Below, in pieces: positions 11,135 through 20,722 of a DNA stretch of 64,000 bases. How positions within the stretch are numbered: the stretch's first letter is position 1; each line of letters begins with the position of its first letter. The notes below the pieces were generated by a model that saw only the letters and a list, made by a program, of their open reading frames with translations, was not told the DNA's origin and did not search any database. This DNA is from Pythium myriotylum (Eukaryota > Oomycota > Peronosporomycetes > Pythiales > Pythiaceae): positions 1,116,001 to 1,180,000 of the forward strand of contig JALJCQ010000012.1 of NCBI GenBank assembly GCA_023091665.1, given 5' to 3'. Both the position numbers and the translations under genes were made by a program.

Positions 11135-14100
11135 CTAATACGTCGTCGGGAACAAACGGTGCAGCACGTGGTCGACCACAGCCGTGCGGCCATGCTTGGT
11201 GGTGCGAAACTTGAGGCGCGCACCGCCAGCGTGGACTTGGCATTCGCTCAGCAAAGGCCGGTTCTGGAGGCCAGCGCTCGTGCTCGGCAGCGTCACCAGC
11301 ACCTGCTCCGAGTCGAAGAGCGGCAGAGGCAGCCCGGAGGAGCCAGCTTTGGACGCATCCACGGGTAGAACACGCTCGACAACGTGGCGTGTAAGCATCG
11401 ACAGCTGCAGTTCGACGCCGCTTGCGTCCATTTCGACGCACGAGCACTGCTGCATGAGCGCGTTCACCAGGCGAGCGACTCTCGCCTTCTGGAGCTCCAG
11501 CGTGTTCTCTCGAAGAGCCTCGGAGCTCGGCGCCAACGAGACAGACGCTTTTGCAGGTTGCACGCGCTGGAGAAACGCCTTCCAGTTGTTGAGCACATCG
11601 TGGAAGATAGTCATGTAGCTCGCTGAGTCAAGACGGATAGATGACGGCGCTTCACTGTTCAGCTCGTTCCTCATGGCTGACTGTAGCGCCGCGTCGCTGT
11701 ACTCGATGTGGATTGTTCCCACGCAGAGTTTAGCTTTGATATCCCAGGGCTCGTCCTCTGCCAGTACCGAGCCAGAGCTGCGCTTGAAGTTGTACTTGAG
11801 ACCGACGTAGAGAAATCCGTCGCTAGGCTCACGGATGTAATCAGTCGTGATCGCGTTGGTGCCCATCGCCACAGATGATGGCGCAAGGTCCACGAGCGCT
11901 GCTCGCACTAGCCCTAGCCTTAGTTCCACAAGGAAGCTCACGCTTGGTGTTCTGCTCAGTAGTACGCATCCTGTGCATCCGTCCAGGTGAAACTCCATGA
12001 ACGTTTCTCTCGCGCGAGGAAGAATCAACGTTGAGTTAGACAAGCTTGGCAGTCCACCAGTCTCTGACGAGCGGTGGTGAAGCCGGACAGTCACAGGACC
12101 AATATGCCAGTTGATGAGCGGAAATGGTCGCGACGGGCTCAACACCCATGTTGGCATCAATGACTCGACGAGCCATTGCTGCTTGGTTAGGTTGGTTGGT
12201 GACGGTGGCGAGCGAAAGGTAAAGTACTTGGAAGGGCTGGTATTCCCTAGGCGGCTTATTGGTGCCGACGCCGCGTGCGTGAGGTGATGGTGGTTGCGCT
12301 GTGTGGGCGAACCAGCTGGCGATGCGAGCGAGATGTCATGGAGCTTCGTGGGGCTACCGGCGGGGGAGGACTCAGCGCGACTGCGCGTATAGTGGTGGTG
12401 GTGGTTCGGAATGAAGTCGTGTGGAAGTGGAGTAGTTGAGACAAGGGAGGACGGTGATTCATTCTTTGGTGAGATGGATGCCCCGCTTCCTCGACGGTTG
12501 GACTCCGGACTTTGTTGGGGGATCTCGATAGATAGTGATCGAAGTGGCTTCCCAGTCTGTGTCGGTGACTGTAGAGTGGCACTCTGATAGCTCGTGAAGT
12601 CTTGGCGAACAAGTTGACATACCATCTGACGCAATTTGCGCTGTTCATCAATTGCTAGTCGTTCAATGAGATCGGAGAGCTCCCACCATTCATCGAGACT
12701 TAACGGCTCGTATACGGGGAGCTGCGTCGTTTGTTGTTGCTTCCTACGAGCGTCCGTCGCGCGTGGACTTGACGGAAGCAGGTTTCGACCGAAGATAATG
12801 ATCTTTAGCCACTCTTTGCTTAGGCTTCGTCGATACAATGCAGCGTAGCGCTCACGATCACGTTCGAGCTGACACATCCTGTCCCGATCTTGCAAGGTGC
12901 CGAGTCTTACGCGTTTCGGGTCTCCTTTGCGAACAGACACCAAGACACATCGAGCCGCGTACAGCCACATTCCGCGTAACCACGATCGATTGAGACACCG
13001 TGATCCCGTTTTTTCAGCTTTGAGAGCAGCTACAACATCTTGTGAGACAAGAGGAAGTAGAGTTGTCGTTGAGACTTCGGCCTGGAGCGGGGGGCTTCGT
13101 TCGCGGTTAACACTTGCCGGACGCCATTGGTGACGCTGCATACGCTGGAAGAAATCGGCCAATCGTGTGAGTTCCTCATTGAGGGCGCTCAACTGCGCGA
13201 AATCCACTGTGAGTTTTACTTCTTCCGTGACAACATCAATGGCTCCGATACTCCAAGCCAATGGGTTTGATTCTGCAGATAGTCGAACGAAATCCAGTTT
13301 CACCCACAACGCAGAGACTAAGACCAGATCTCGATCTGCATTGGGCATGAATGGCTGTAGACATTTTTGCCGCACAAATGCCAGTCGATCGGCTGTGGAG
13401 ATGGTTGGATTTTGGATCGTCGTGGAACCGATACTGGAGGACGGGCGAGGAGTTGTGGACACGGACTTCGTTGCCGGAGGTCCGAGAAAACTGGTCGCGT
13501 GGAGGTCGCAATAGAACGACACATTACTGAGGTAAAGTCTTTTACAGGCTGTGTTATCGGAAGATGGCGGGGGATACTTGACTCCAGGTTGCTCTCGTCT
13601 TCGGAGAATGTGGTCGCTGATCTCGCGCGTGGTGAGCTGAACCGTCTAAACACGAGCAACTGGATAATGAGAATTAAAAAGGGATGAAAAACACTCGGGT
13701 AGCAACTTGTACCGGTATGTTAACTCCATACGCGATCATCTGTCCCTCGTACTCACTCTGTACATTTCGTTGAGTCAATGTCAGCACGTGTTGGTCACCA
13801 TCAGAGTCAGACTTACTTCGAAACGAATGTGCAGCCTTTCGAGCTTGACCGATGTCTCTGCGATCGTTGCGTGGATCTTGCTGAGGATCCACTTGACAGG
13901 TGACACACCGAATGTGTCATTCGCTGTTTCTTTGGTCTTCTTCTTGTCCGCGTCCTGACTCGCAGGCGCCGATACGCACTGCAGAATCGTGAGCAGTAAT
14001 TCTTTGGCGTACCGCAACGCGAGCTCGTTGTCCCAATCGACAGCCTTGTGGCCAACCACCAGGCAAACATTGTCGACACTAATAGTGAGCGGTGATCCGG

Positions 14101-14440
14101 CGACGAATCCAACAAAGCCCTCGACTTTGACGTCACCGATGTACGCCGCCTTCAGCTCGAATGGGAGGTGAAGTGCATTGATTAACTTGAGGTGCTATTG
14201 TCAGCCCAGGCGCTCTCTATCTGTTCGTGGGGAGAGTGTGCGCACCTCGGTCTTGAGAAAAACATCGCGTAAGCGAAATTGGCTCGGGTCTGACAATTAG
14301 TCGAAAGCGTGAGCTCAACGAGAGAATGCGCCCCGCGCAAAGTCCTCACCGAACAGGTCGCCGAGGTGGAAGACGACGTTGGCGTCGCCCACGTCGACGA
14401 AGAACTCGCGCAGCCGCTGGAGCAGCGTGTCGTAGAGCAT
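11135..14440 (-). CDS. Chorein (VPS13 N-terminal) domain bridge-like lipid transfer protein
   Basis: Five exons fit with matching phases: 14350-14440, 14246-14289, 13817-14194, 13713-13757 and 11135-13645, about 1,022 aa. The N-terminus MLYDTLLQRLREFFVDVG, followed by FHLGDLF, LRDVFLKTE, INALHLPFELKAAYIGDV, a glycine/valine stretch and SVDNVCLVVG, is the classic chorein N-terminal pattern that caps the lipid-conducting groove of VPS13, ATG2 and UHRF1BP1/SHIP164-type proteins. A YGVNIP element follows. These proteins channel glycerolipids at membrane contact sites. The protein is shorter than animal UHRF1BP1 proteins and has a Ser/Pro/His-rich linker in its middle third. The start is taken at 14440 by comparison with family N-termini; an in-frame ATG at 14500 also exists. 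It is divergent from AP4S1, with a 288-bp shared promoter interval. Confidence 0.8.
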
Positions 14441-14728
14441 GGCGATCGTCAGGTCGACGCGAGAGGCGTCTTCGTGGCGAAGGCAGTTTCGGACGTCCAT
14501 TTTTGGAGCCGTTCGCCATGGTGTGGCGTGTCATTCGTGACCTTTCAAGATCCATGAATCGTAACAATTACGCATTTAGACTGCAATCTGCCGAATCGTT
14601 CCATCGCTAGCCGTAGTATCGCATAACAGAGGATTCCCCTGGGAGATCGACTGCTGCCCCTGGAAGGGGCCAAGTTCAGACGAGCTCTCGACCGACACGA
14701 AGCAAGGAGCCGCCCCGAGACGACGACG

Positions 14729-15502
14729 ATGATCAAGTTCGTGCTCATGGTCAACAAGCAGGGCCAGACGCGCCTGGCCCAGTACTACGACTTCCTCTCG
14801 ATCCAGGAGCGCGTCGCGCTCGAGGCCGAGATCATCCGCAAGTGCCTCGGCCGCAACGAGAACCAGGTGCGTGCGGCGTGGACGGACGAGGGGGTGCGAC
14901 CGACGCGCCGGAGCGATGCGCTGACGGCGTGCGCTGCTGCAGTGCTCGTTCGTGGAGTACCGCGGCTACAAGGTCATCTACCGACGATACGCCTCGCTCT
15001 TCTTCATCGTCGGCGTCAAGGACGACGACTCGGAGGTACGCGTGCATCCGAGCGAAGGCTTGGTTTGCAGCAGGGAAAAAGAGCAACAAGCTCACGGGCG
15101 ATTGTTTTGTCACGATATGCTAGAACGAGCTTGGTATCCTCGAGTTCATCCACGCCCTCGTGGAAACCATGGACAAGTACTTCGAGAGTGTGGTACGTGG
15201 TCGATACCTTCTTGTTCTTCCCGACGAGCCAGTGTGTTGATGATTCCTGTGCACTCTGCCATCATCATCTCTCTCCCTCTCAAACTGGCGACGCGATACA
15301 GTGCGAACTCGATGTACGTTGCCTCTGGATCGCTTCTTGACACTCGAACCGAGCGTCTGACTCTATCTCTGTCGTCTAGATCATGTTCAATCTGGAGAAG
15401 GCCCACTTCATCCTCGACGAGATGGTCATGAACGGCTACATTGTCGAGTCCAACAAGATCTCGATCCTCAAGCCGATCCACCTCATGGAGAAGGCCTCGT
15501 AA
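14729..15502 (+). CDS. AP4S1: AP-4 complex sigma subunit
   Basis: Five exons: 14729-14866, 14943-15035, 15124-15192, 15302-15313 and 15380-15502, giving 144 aa, the same length as human AP4S1. The protein starts [20 protein letters not shown]. Exon 2 gives [20 protein letters not shown], exon 3 [20 protein letters not shown], exon 4 only CELD, and exon 5 [19 protein letters not shown]. This is the longin-like sigma fold, and the [10 protein letters not shown] opening plus the CSF(V/I)EY block favour AP-4 over the AP-1/2/3 sigmas. AP-4 makes a coat at the trans-Golgi network for cargo sorting. Splice phases close perfectly only when the 12-nt exon is used. Confidence 0.95.
15302..15313 (+). 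other. AP4S1: 12-nt micro-exon of AP4S1
   Basis: Twelve bases coding C-E-L-D, preceded by an acceptor ending ATACAG and followed by donor GTACGT. The sigma family has (S/C)ELDIMFNL at this point, and without the micro-exon the four residues would be missing. Confidence 0.85.
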
Positions 15503-15689
15503 GCGTCTCGCTCTGTATCCTAATATCCCGTTTCGGATCGATGATGTCGCGATCATGCTCTTGCTTCCGTTCGTCGCCTCTCTCGGCTGCGACGCTCTCG
15601 GCAGTCTTTCGTGGCGGCAGGTGTATCCATCGCTGCCGAGCAGCTCATTTTGGTGCCGGCGATCCTGGGCTAAAACTGGCCAGACCCAC
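15503..15689. other. Spacer between AP4S1 and the hAT-derived gene region
   Basis: AP4S1 3' flank. No gene is seen. Confidence 0.5.
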
Positions 15690-16085
15690 ATGACCCGTCG
15701 GCACACCGTGTGGGTCGGCATGCAGACAAGACCGGGTTGTACCAGAAACCTGGCACGGGTGGGTTCAGTGCGAGACCCGTCGAACCGTCAACAGTCTTCG
15801 AATGTGTGGTGGGCTCCTTCGCACGGGAGGAGATGGTGAGCGGGCAGGTGCCACCCAAAAACCCGTGAGAAATTCGGGTCTTCCTCCAAACCCGAACCCG
15901 TGCTAAACGAGTCGGGTTTTGCGGGAGATTCACCCTCTCCCAGAAGACCCAACCGCCTACCCAATCCAGCAACTGTTTGAACAAACGGGTTCATTTCGCA
16001 TAGGAAATCCATGTCGTTGCTGGAAAAGAGTCAGGTCGGCGGGTCGCAGGCCCTCTTCCAAAGAAAACGGGTTCGTTGCTCGTTG
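15690..16085. repeat. Cluster of short ACCCG/CGGGT motifs upstream of the hAT gene
   Basis: About a dozen copies of ACCCG or its complement CGGGT, often as AAACCCG or CGGGTTC, lie in both orientations within 400 bp (for example near 15693, 15733, 15756, 15774, 15861, 15874, 15888-15900, 15911, 15985, 16036 and 16069). hAT transposons usually carry clustered short subterminal motifs bound by the transposase BED finger. The position just upstream of a BED/hAT gene fits that, but I could not find matching terminal inverted repeats or an 8-bp target duplication. Confidence 0.5.
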
Positions 16086-16466
16086 GTGGTGGGCGGGCCC
16101 GCGGCCGTGCTGTTGTCAAGTGCTATTGTATTGGGAGGCCGCTGGCTGCATTGAGTTGCAATTGGCACGTGGTGGGAAAACGCGAGCAGCGCCCACCGGC
16201 CCCACGCGCACGCGACCTGTCGCTTCCACGAGACGCACGCGGCGCCGCACCCACGGCCGCCCGAGAGAGCGCTCTCCGCGCTATCCAACGACCCCACTGG
16301 CGCGCGCCAACTCCCGCTACGGGCCTTATAATCCGCTGCCGCCGCGCGCCTATCCGAAACCGGAGAGGCCGACGGGTTCCGGCAAGTTCCGAGTCGTCGC
16401 CGTCGAAATTCCGCCCCCGCTCGTTTCCGTCAAGCAGCCACAATAGACGCGATCGCGGAGCTCACG
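16086..16466. promoter_or_regulatory. GC-rich 5' flank of the hAT-derived gene
   Basis: A GC-rich stretch ending at the hAT start codon. It contains TTATAA at about 16326, which could be a TATA-like element. An open plus-strand frame spans it, but it looks like composition rather than coding. The promoter assignment is inference only. Confidence 0.25.
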
Positions 16467-18574
16467 ATGAAGCGGGGCGAAGAGATCCCCTTCGAAGAGG
16501 AATCCGCGGCCACGCGCAAGAAAAAGCTCACGAGCGTGGTCTGGGAGACCTTCACGCCCATGAACAGCAGCGGACTCAATAACGGCATGATCGACGCCGC
16601 CAAGTGCACGGTCTGCTCCAAGGTCTTCTCCACGCGCCACGGCACATCCTCGATGATGCGCCACGCCAAGCGCCACAGCGAGTACCCGAACGGCTCCGCG
16701 GCCAAGAAACCCAAGAAGCCCATTGCCCAAGCCAATGGCGCCCCCAAAAAGAGCCCCGCGGCCAAGAAGGAAGGCGTGCCCGCGTCGTTCGACGAGAACG
16801 GAGGAGGTATGCGCTCGGCGATTCTAGTGAGGAGGTGGTTACGCCCCGCGTGTGTAACCTTTCTGTTCGAATGTTCTCTGCAGGCGTGAAGCGGCAGCGA
16901 CTGCGTAACCTCACAGGTTCGCTGGTCGAGTGGCTCGTAGAAGACCGGCAAGATCCAGGCATTGTGCTCCACGAAAAGTTTGTTGAAGTGCTGGCGGCTG
17001 CCGGCACCAAGCCGGCGATCCCACCAATCGACACTCTGCTCAAGACCATCGAACGAAAGTACTACACGCTATTTGCTCGCGTCGGAGAGTACATTGCCCG
17101 GTCAGCCGTTGGCAAGATCACCTTCTCGTGCGATACATGGTCCACGCACGTGTACAAAGGCTATATTGCCGTGCACTTGCATTGGATCAACGCCGAGTGG
17201 GAGTACAAGACGATCCAAATCGGCCTAGAAGGTTGCCCCTTCGAATTCAACGCCTACTTCATGTCCGAGTTGCTCTACAATGTCCTTCAGGTGAACTGGG
17301 GCATTGGCAATAAGCTGTTATGTGGCGTGACGCCCACGACCACTGAATCCGTTGTTGGAATGGGCTTTTTACGTGAGAAAATCAAGGTTTTAGTGGGTGT
17401 GGACAATATCTCACCTCACTGGAACATCACGTGCCTTGGCCATCTCATCCACGCTGGTGTTCGAGCTGCCTTTAAGGAGATCCGTCACGAAGTTATGAAA
17501 CTGCGCTCGTTGTTGTCGCTGCTCAAATCAGCCACGGAGAGCCAAGAACATTTTGGACTTCGCACGAATGAAATGGGTCTGCCTCAATACCCAGACGCTC
17601 TCCCCAACCTGGATTCTCCAAAGGTGTGGCGAACGACCATCACCATGATTCTCGAAACCGCGAAACTCAAGGATACCATCAACACCATGTATGGCGACCC
17701 TTCCAATGGTATGAACATCTTCTTGTTGGAAGAGATCGAATGGGATATGCTCGTTTGGGTTGCATCGTTCCTGCAAAAATGCATGCAAATGGCAACGTGT
17801 CAGAGCGACACTAAGCACATCTCGCTGAGTATGTCGATCAACGTTTGCAAGGCCATTATCAACCTGTGTGAAAGTACGGCGGCCTCCGCGACGGAGTTCA
17901 ACGCCAATGCCGCGACGAAGATCCAGACGGTGTGCATGAAAGTCAAGGCAAGCCTGGAAACGTACCACACAGAGAACTCATCCCCCTACTTTGCCCTGGC
18001 GAAGATCCTTGATCCGCGTTTTTCGAACGAGTCTGTTGACAAGGCAGAAAAGAAGGAGTTCTTGAGGGAAATGCTCCGAAAGAATGTCTACGACTCGCTC
18101 ACAGATCCGCAAAGCGAGACTGATCCGTCTCAAAACGATGCAAGCTCTGCTTACTCTACGTTCGAGAAGCTGCTGGATATTGGCGAAGGCATGCCGGACT
18201 ACTCGATCGACGGTGATGAAGTGGATAGGTTCTTTGACGCGACGCTCATCCGTGACAAGCGATCCGATCCATTCTTATGGTGGAAATCAAATGAGACAAG
18301 ATTTCCAGGGTTGGCGAAGCTTGCCCGAGATGTGTTTTCCATCCCGGCGACCGCAGTACCTAGTGGCGTTATCTTCACCCAGAGCAGCCATGCGCGGCCG
18401 CTGAATCTGGAGGCCGGCGAGACCAACAAGCTCTTCAAGTTCGCGGAGCTCGCGCGGTCATGGCAGATCGAGCGCCAGCACTTTGGACGAAAACGTCGCC
18501 GCGATTCGTTCGACTACTCGGACGGCCCGCTTGACGCGCCGAGCAAAGTGGCGGCGTATGAAGAAAGTATTTAG
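16467..18574 (+). CDS. hAT-family transposase-derived protein with BED zinc finger, catalytic residues altered
   Basis: Two exons, 16467-16806 and 16884-18574, make an intact 676-aa protein. Residues about 25-75 are a BED finger (VVWETF, AKCTVC, then MMRHAKRH). The hAT core follows: KITFSCDTWST (first acidic residue kept), VTPTTTESVVGMGF where active relatives have an xTDNAxN block, ITCLGHLIH (the CxxH element), and a C-terminal dimerisation region with DPFLWWKSNETRFPGLAKLA and IPATAVPSGVIFTQSS. In the last, the usual SERxFS glutamate is glycine. Two of the three catalytic acidic positions therefore appear lost while the reading frame stays open over 2 kb. That suggests a domesticated DNA-binding or dimerising protein, or a recently inactivated element. 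No terminal repeats were identified. Confidence 0.85.
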
Positions 18575-19285
18575 GTTATGAAGGACATCAGACATCGCAA
18601 GAATATCAAGAAGATACCAAGCCACAGAGAAAAACAAGCTTCGACAGAATCAACGCGATGGCCTCCGTATCGAGTGCCTTCAAACATCTCGCGCGCAGTG
18701 CCGGATTCCTCTGTCGGTTTGGGAGAGACAGAGACGGAGGTGCTGCGGCGCGTGGTGAGACGGTGGCGCTCTGCATGTGGTGGGGATTTCGCTGGCGACG
18801 GGAGCGTCGAAGGGAAGGAGAGGGGTCTGTTTGTAGTAGCCGTTTTGATAGGAGAAACCCGGCACGCAGTGAGGTCGGGACGACGATCCACGCCGCACAT
18901 ATTTTAACCGTATAACAGCGCGTCTCGCCCTTGCCTCTGCCAAGTCGTCCACCACGCTACACTGCGGATTACAAATCCGGCTCATGTTGAAGTTGTCCGG
19001 TTCACGTCGGGTTCCCATCACTTCGACCGGATCCAATCGCATACCCTCTCGAAACCATTTCGGTCCTTCCCGTCTTCGAACTCCAGATCCACTGTACGTT
19101 TCAATACCCTGAGAAAGTCATCCGACGCGATCTTTCGCACGTTGAGCTCAGACGCCCTTGCATCTTGGGTTTTTGGGTCGTCGACTCGGTCCACCGAGCC
19201 GTCGACGTCGGCAGGCGAGCAGATCCCCATCGGCGCCGTGCCCCCCACGTGACCTCCCCGTCTCTCGCTCGCTCTCTCGCTCCCC
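18575..19285. other. Intergenic spacer between the hAT gene and thiolase copy 2
   Basis: 710 bp without a gene I can support; the open frames on both strands around 18578-18907 look random. A segment near 18854-18869 (AGAAACCCGGCACG then CAGTG) resembles 15744-15771 upstream of the hAT gene in the same orientation, and scattered ACCCG/CGGGT motifs recur (for example near 19007). This may be the far flank of the element. The stretch just before 19286 holds the thiolase promoter. Confidence 0.4.
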
Positions 19286-20482
19286 ATGACTCTCGCCAAG
19301 AACGTCTACATCGTCGCGGCCAAGCGCACGCCCTTCGGCAACTTCGGCGGCAAGCTCAAGGACGTTTCGGCCACGGAGCTCGCGGCCCATGCGACGCGCG
19401 CCGCGCTCGCGGCCGGCGGCGTCGACCCGTCCATCGTCGACGCCGTGCAGGTGGGCAACGTCGCGCAGACCTCGGGCGACGCCGCGTACCTCGCGCGCCA
19501 CGTGCTGCTCAAGGCGGGCGTGCCCATCGAGAAGCCCGGCCTCACGATCAACCGGCTCTGCGGCTCGGGCTTCCAGTCGGTCGTCGGCAGCGTCCAGGAG
19601 ATCCTGCTCGGCGAGGCCGAGATCGCGGTCGCCGGCGGCACGGAGAACATGTCGCAGGCGCCGTTGGCGGTCTACGGCAACAAGGCCCGCTTCGGCGTCG
19701 GCCTCGGCGCGGGCCTCCAGCTCCAGGACACGCTCTGGTCGGCGCTCACCGACACGCACTCGAACACGCCCATGGGCGTCACGGCCGAGAACCTCGCCGA
19801 GAAGTACGGCATCACCCGTGAGGAGTGCGATGCCTTCGCGCTGCGCTCGCAGACGCTCTGGGCCAAGGCCAACAAGGCCGGCCACTTCGATGCCGAGCTC
19901 GCGCCGATCGAGGTCAAGGCGGGCCGCAAGACCGAGCTCTTCACCACGGACGAGGGACCGCGCGAGACGACGCTCGAGAAGCTCGCTGGCCTCAAGACGG
20001 TCTTCAAGAAGGACGGTGTCGTCACGGCCGGTAATGCCTCGGGCATCACCGATGGCGCCGGCGCCGTCGTGCTCGCCAGCGAGGAGGCTGTCAAGAAGCA
20101 CAACCTCAAGCCGCTCGCGCGCATTGTGTCGTACCAGGTCTCGGGCGTAGAGCCGACGATCATGGGCATTGGCCCGGTCCCGGCCATCCGCGGTGCGCTC
20201 GCTCGTGCGGGTCTCAAGATGAGCGACATCGACATGTTCGACATCAACGAGGCGTTCGCCGCGCAGTGGCTCGCCTGCGCCAAGGAGCTCGGCTTCGACC
20301 CGGAGCTCGGCAACCAGAGCGGTGGCGCCATCTCGCTCGGCCACCCGCTCGGCGCCTCGGGCAGCCGCATCACGGGCCACTTGGCCCACGCGCTCCAGCG
20401 CACGGGCAAGAAGTACGCGGTCGGCTCGGCCTGCATCGGCGGCGGCCAGGGTATCGCGATCATCCTCGAGAACGCGGCGTAA
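19286..20482 (+). CDS. 3-ketoacyl-CoA thiolase (ACAA2-like), copy 2
   Basis: Single exon, 398 aa, start MTLAKNVYIVAAKRTPFGNF. It carries the thiolase catalytic set: NRLCGSGFQS, NEAFAAQW, ISLGHPLGASGSR and GSACIGGGQG, all canonical. Length and sequence match ACAA2-type mitochondrial or acetyl-CoA acyltransferase thiolases of fatty-acid beta-oxidation. There is no obvious cleavable presequence; ACAA2 relatives are imported without one. It is clearly paralogous to copy 1 at 9512-10711 on the other strand. Third codon positions are almost all G or C, so every other frame is open too. The strong codon bias suggests high expression compared with copy 1. Confidence 0.95.
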   Translation: MTLAKNVYIVAAKRTPFGNFGGKLKDVSATELAAHATRAALAAGGVDPSIVDAVQVGNVAQTSGDAAYLARHVLLKAGVPIEKPGLTINRLCGSGFQSVVGSVQEILLGEAEIAVAGGTENMSQAPLAVYGNKARFGVGLGAGLQLQDTLWSALTDTHSNTPMGVTAENLAEKYGITREECDAFALRSQTLWAKANKAGHFDAELAPIEVKAGRKTELFTTDEGPRETTLEKLAGLKTVFKKDGVVTAGNASGITDGAGAVVLASEEAVKKHNLKPLARIVSYQVSGVEPTIMGIGPVPAIRGALARAGLKMSDIDMFDINEAFAAQWLACAKELGFDPELGNQSGGAISLGHPLGASGSRITGHLAHALQRTGKKYAVGSACIGGGQGIAIILENAA

Positions 20483-20722
20483 ACTCGATAGGAAATTGAG
20501 CTGACCGTCTGATCGATCGAGCACTTGTCACTCGCGTTGGCTCGTAGTCCACGCAGTGATCTCTCTCTCTTTCATAGAAACTACCACTATTGCAATGTGA
20601 TGTGCATCCCAATCCATCCATAATGACCAAGTTGCCTTGCTGGATCCATTATAGACCATCACTCACCATTTGAGCTCCTCACAAAGTCAAGAGGCTCAGT
20701 TGTCAACCCTCTCCAGCTCGCC

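Noticed and set aside
10515..11447. 310-codon minus-strand frame overlapping the end of the chorein gene and the start of thiolase copy 1
   Set aside because: Only the middle (10720-11045) has protein-like character. The outer parts lie in alternative frames of two confirmed genes.
15690..16085. Telomere-like repeat or CRISPR array
   Set aside because: The ACCCG/CGGGT motifs are irregular in spacing and orientation, with no fixed unit, so they are neither telomeric repeats nor a CRISPR array.
15600..19030. Complete hAT element with terminal inverted repeats and target-site duplication
   Set aside because: I compared both flanks by eye. I found only a short same-orientation similarity (15744-15771 with 18854-18869) and no inverted termini or 8-bp duplication.
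19148..20524. 458-codon open frame on the minus strand opposite thiolase copy 2
   Set aside because: It is a by-product of extreme third-position G/C in the plus-strand thiolase. Its conceptual protein is an R/D/A/L-biased string without domains.
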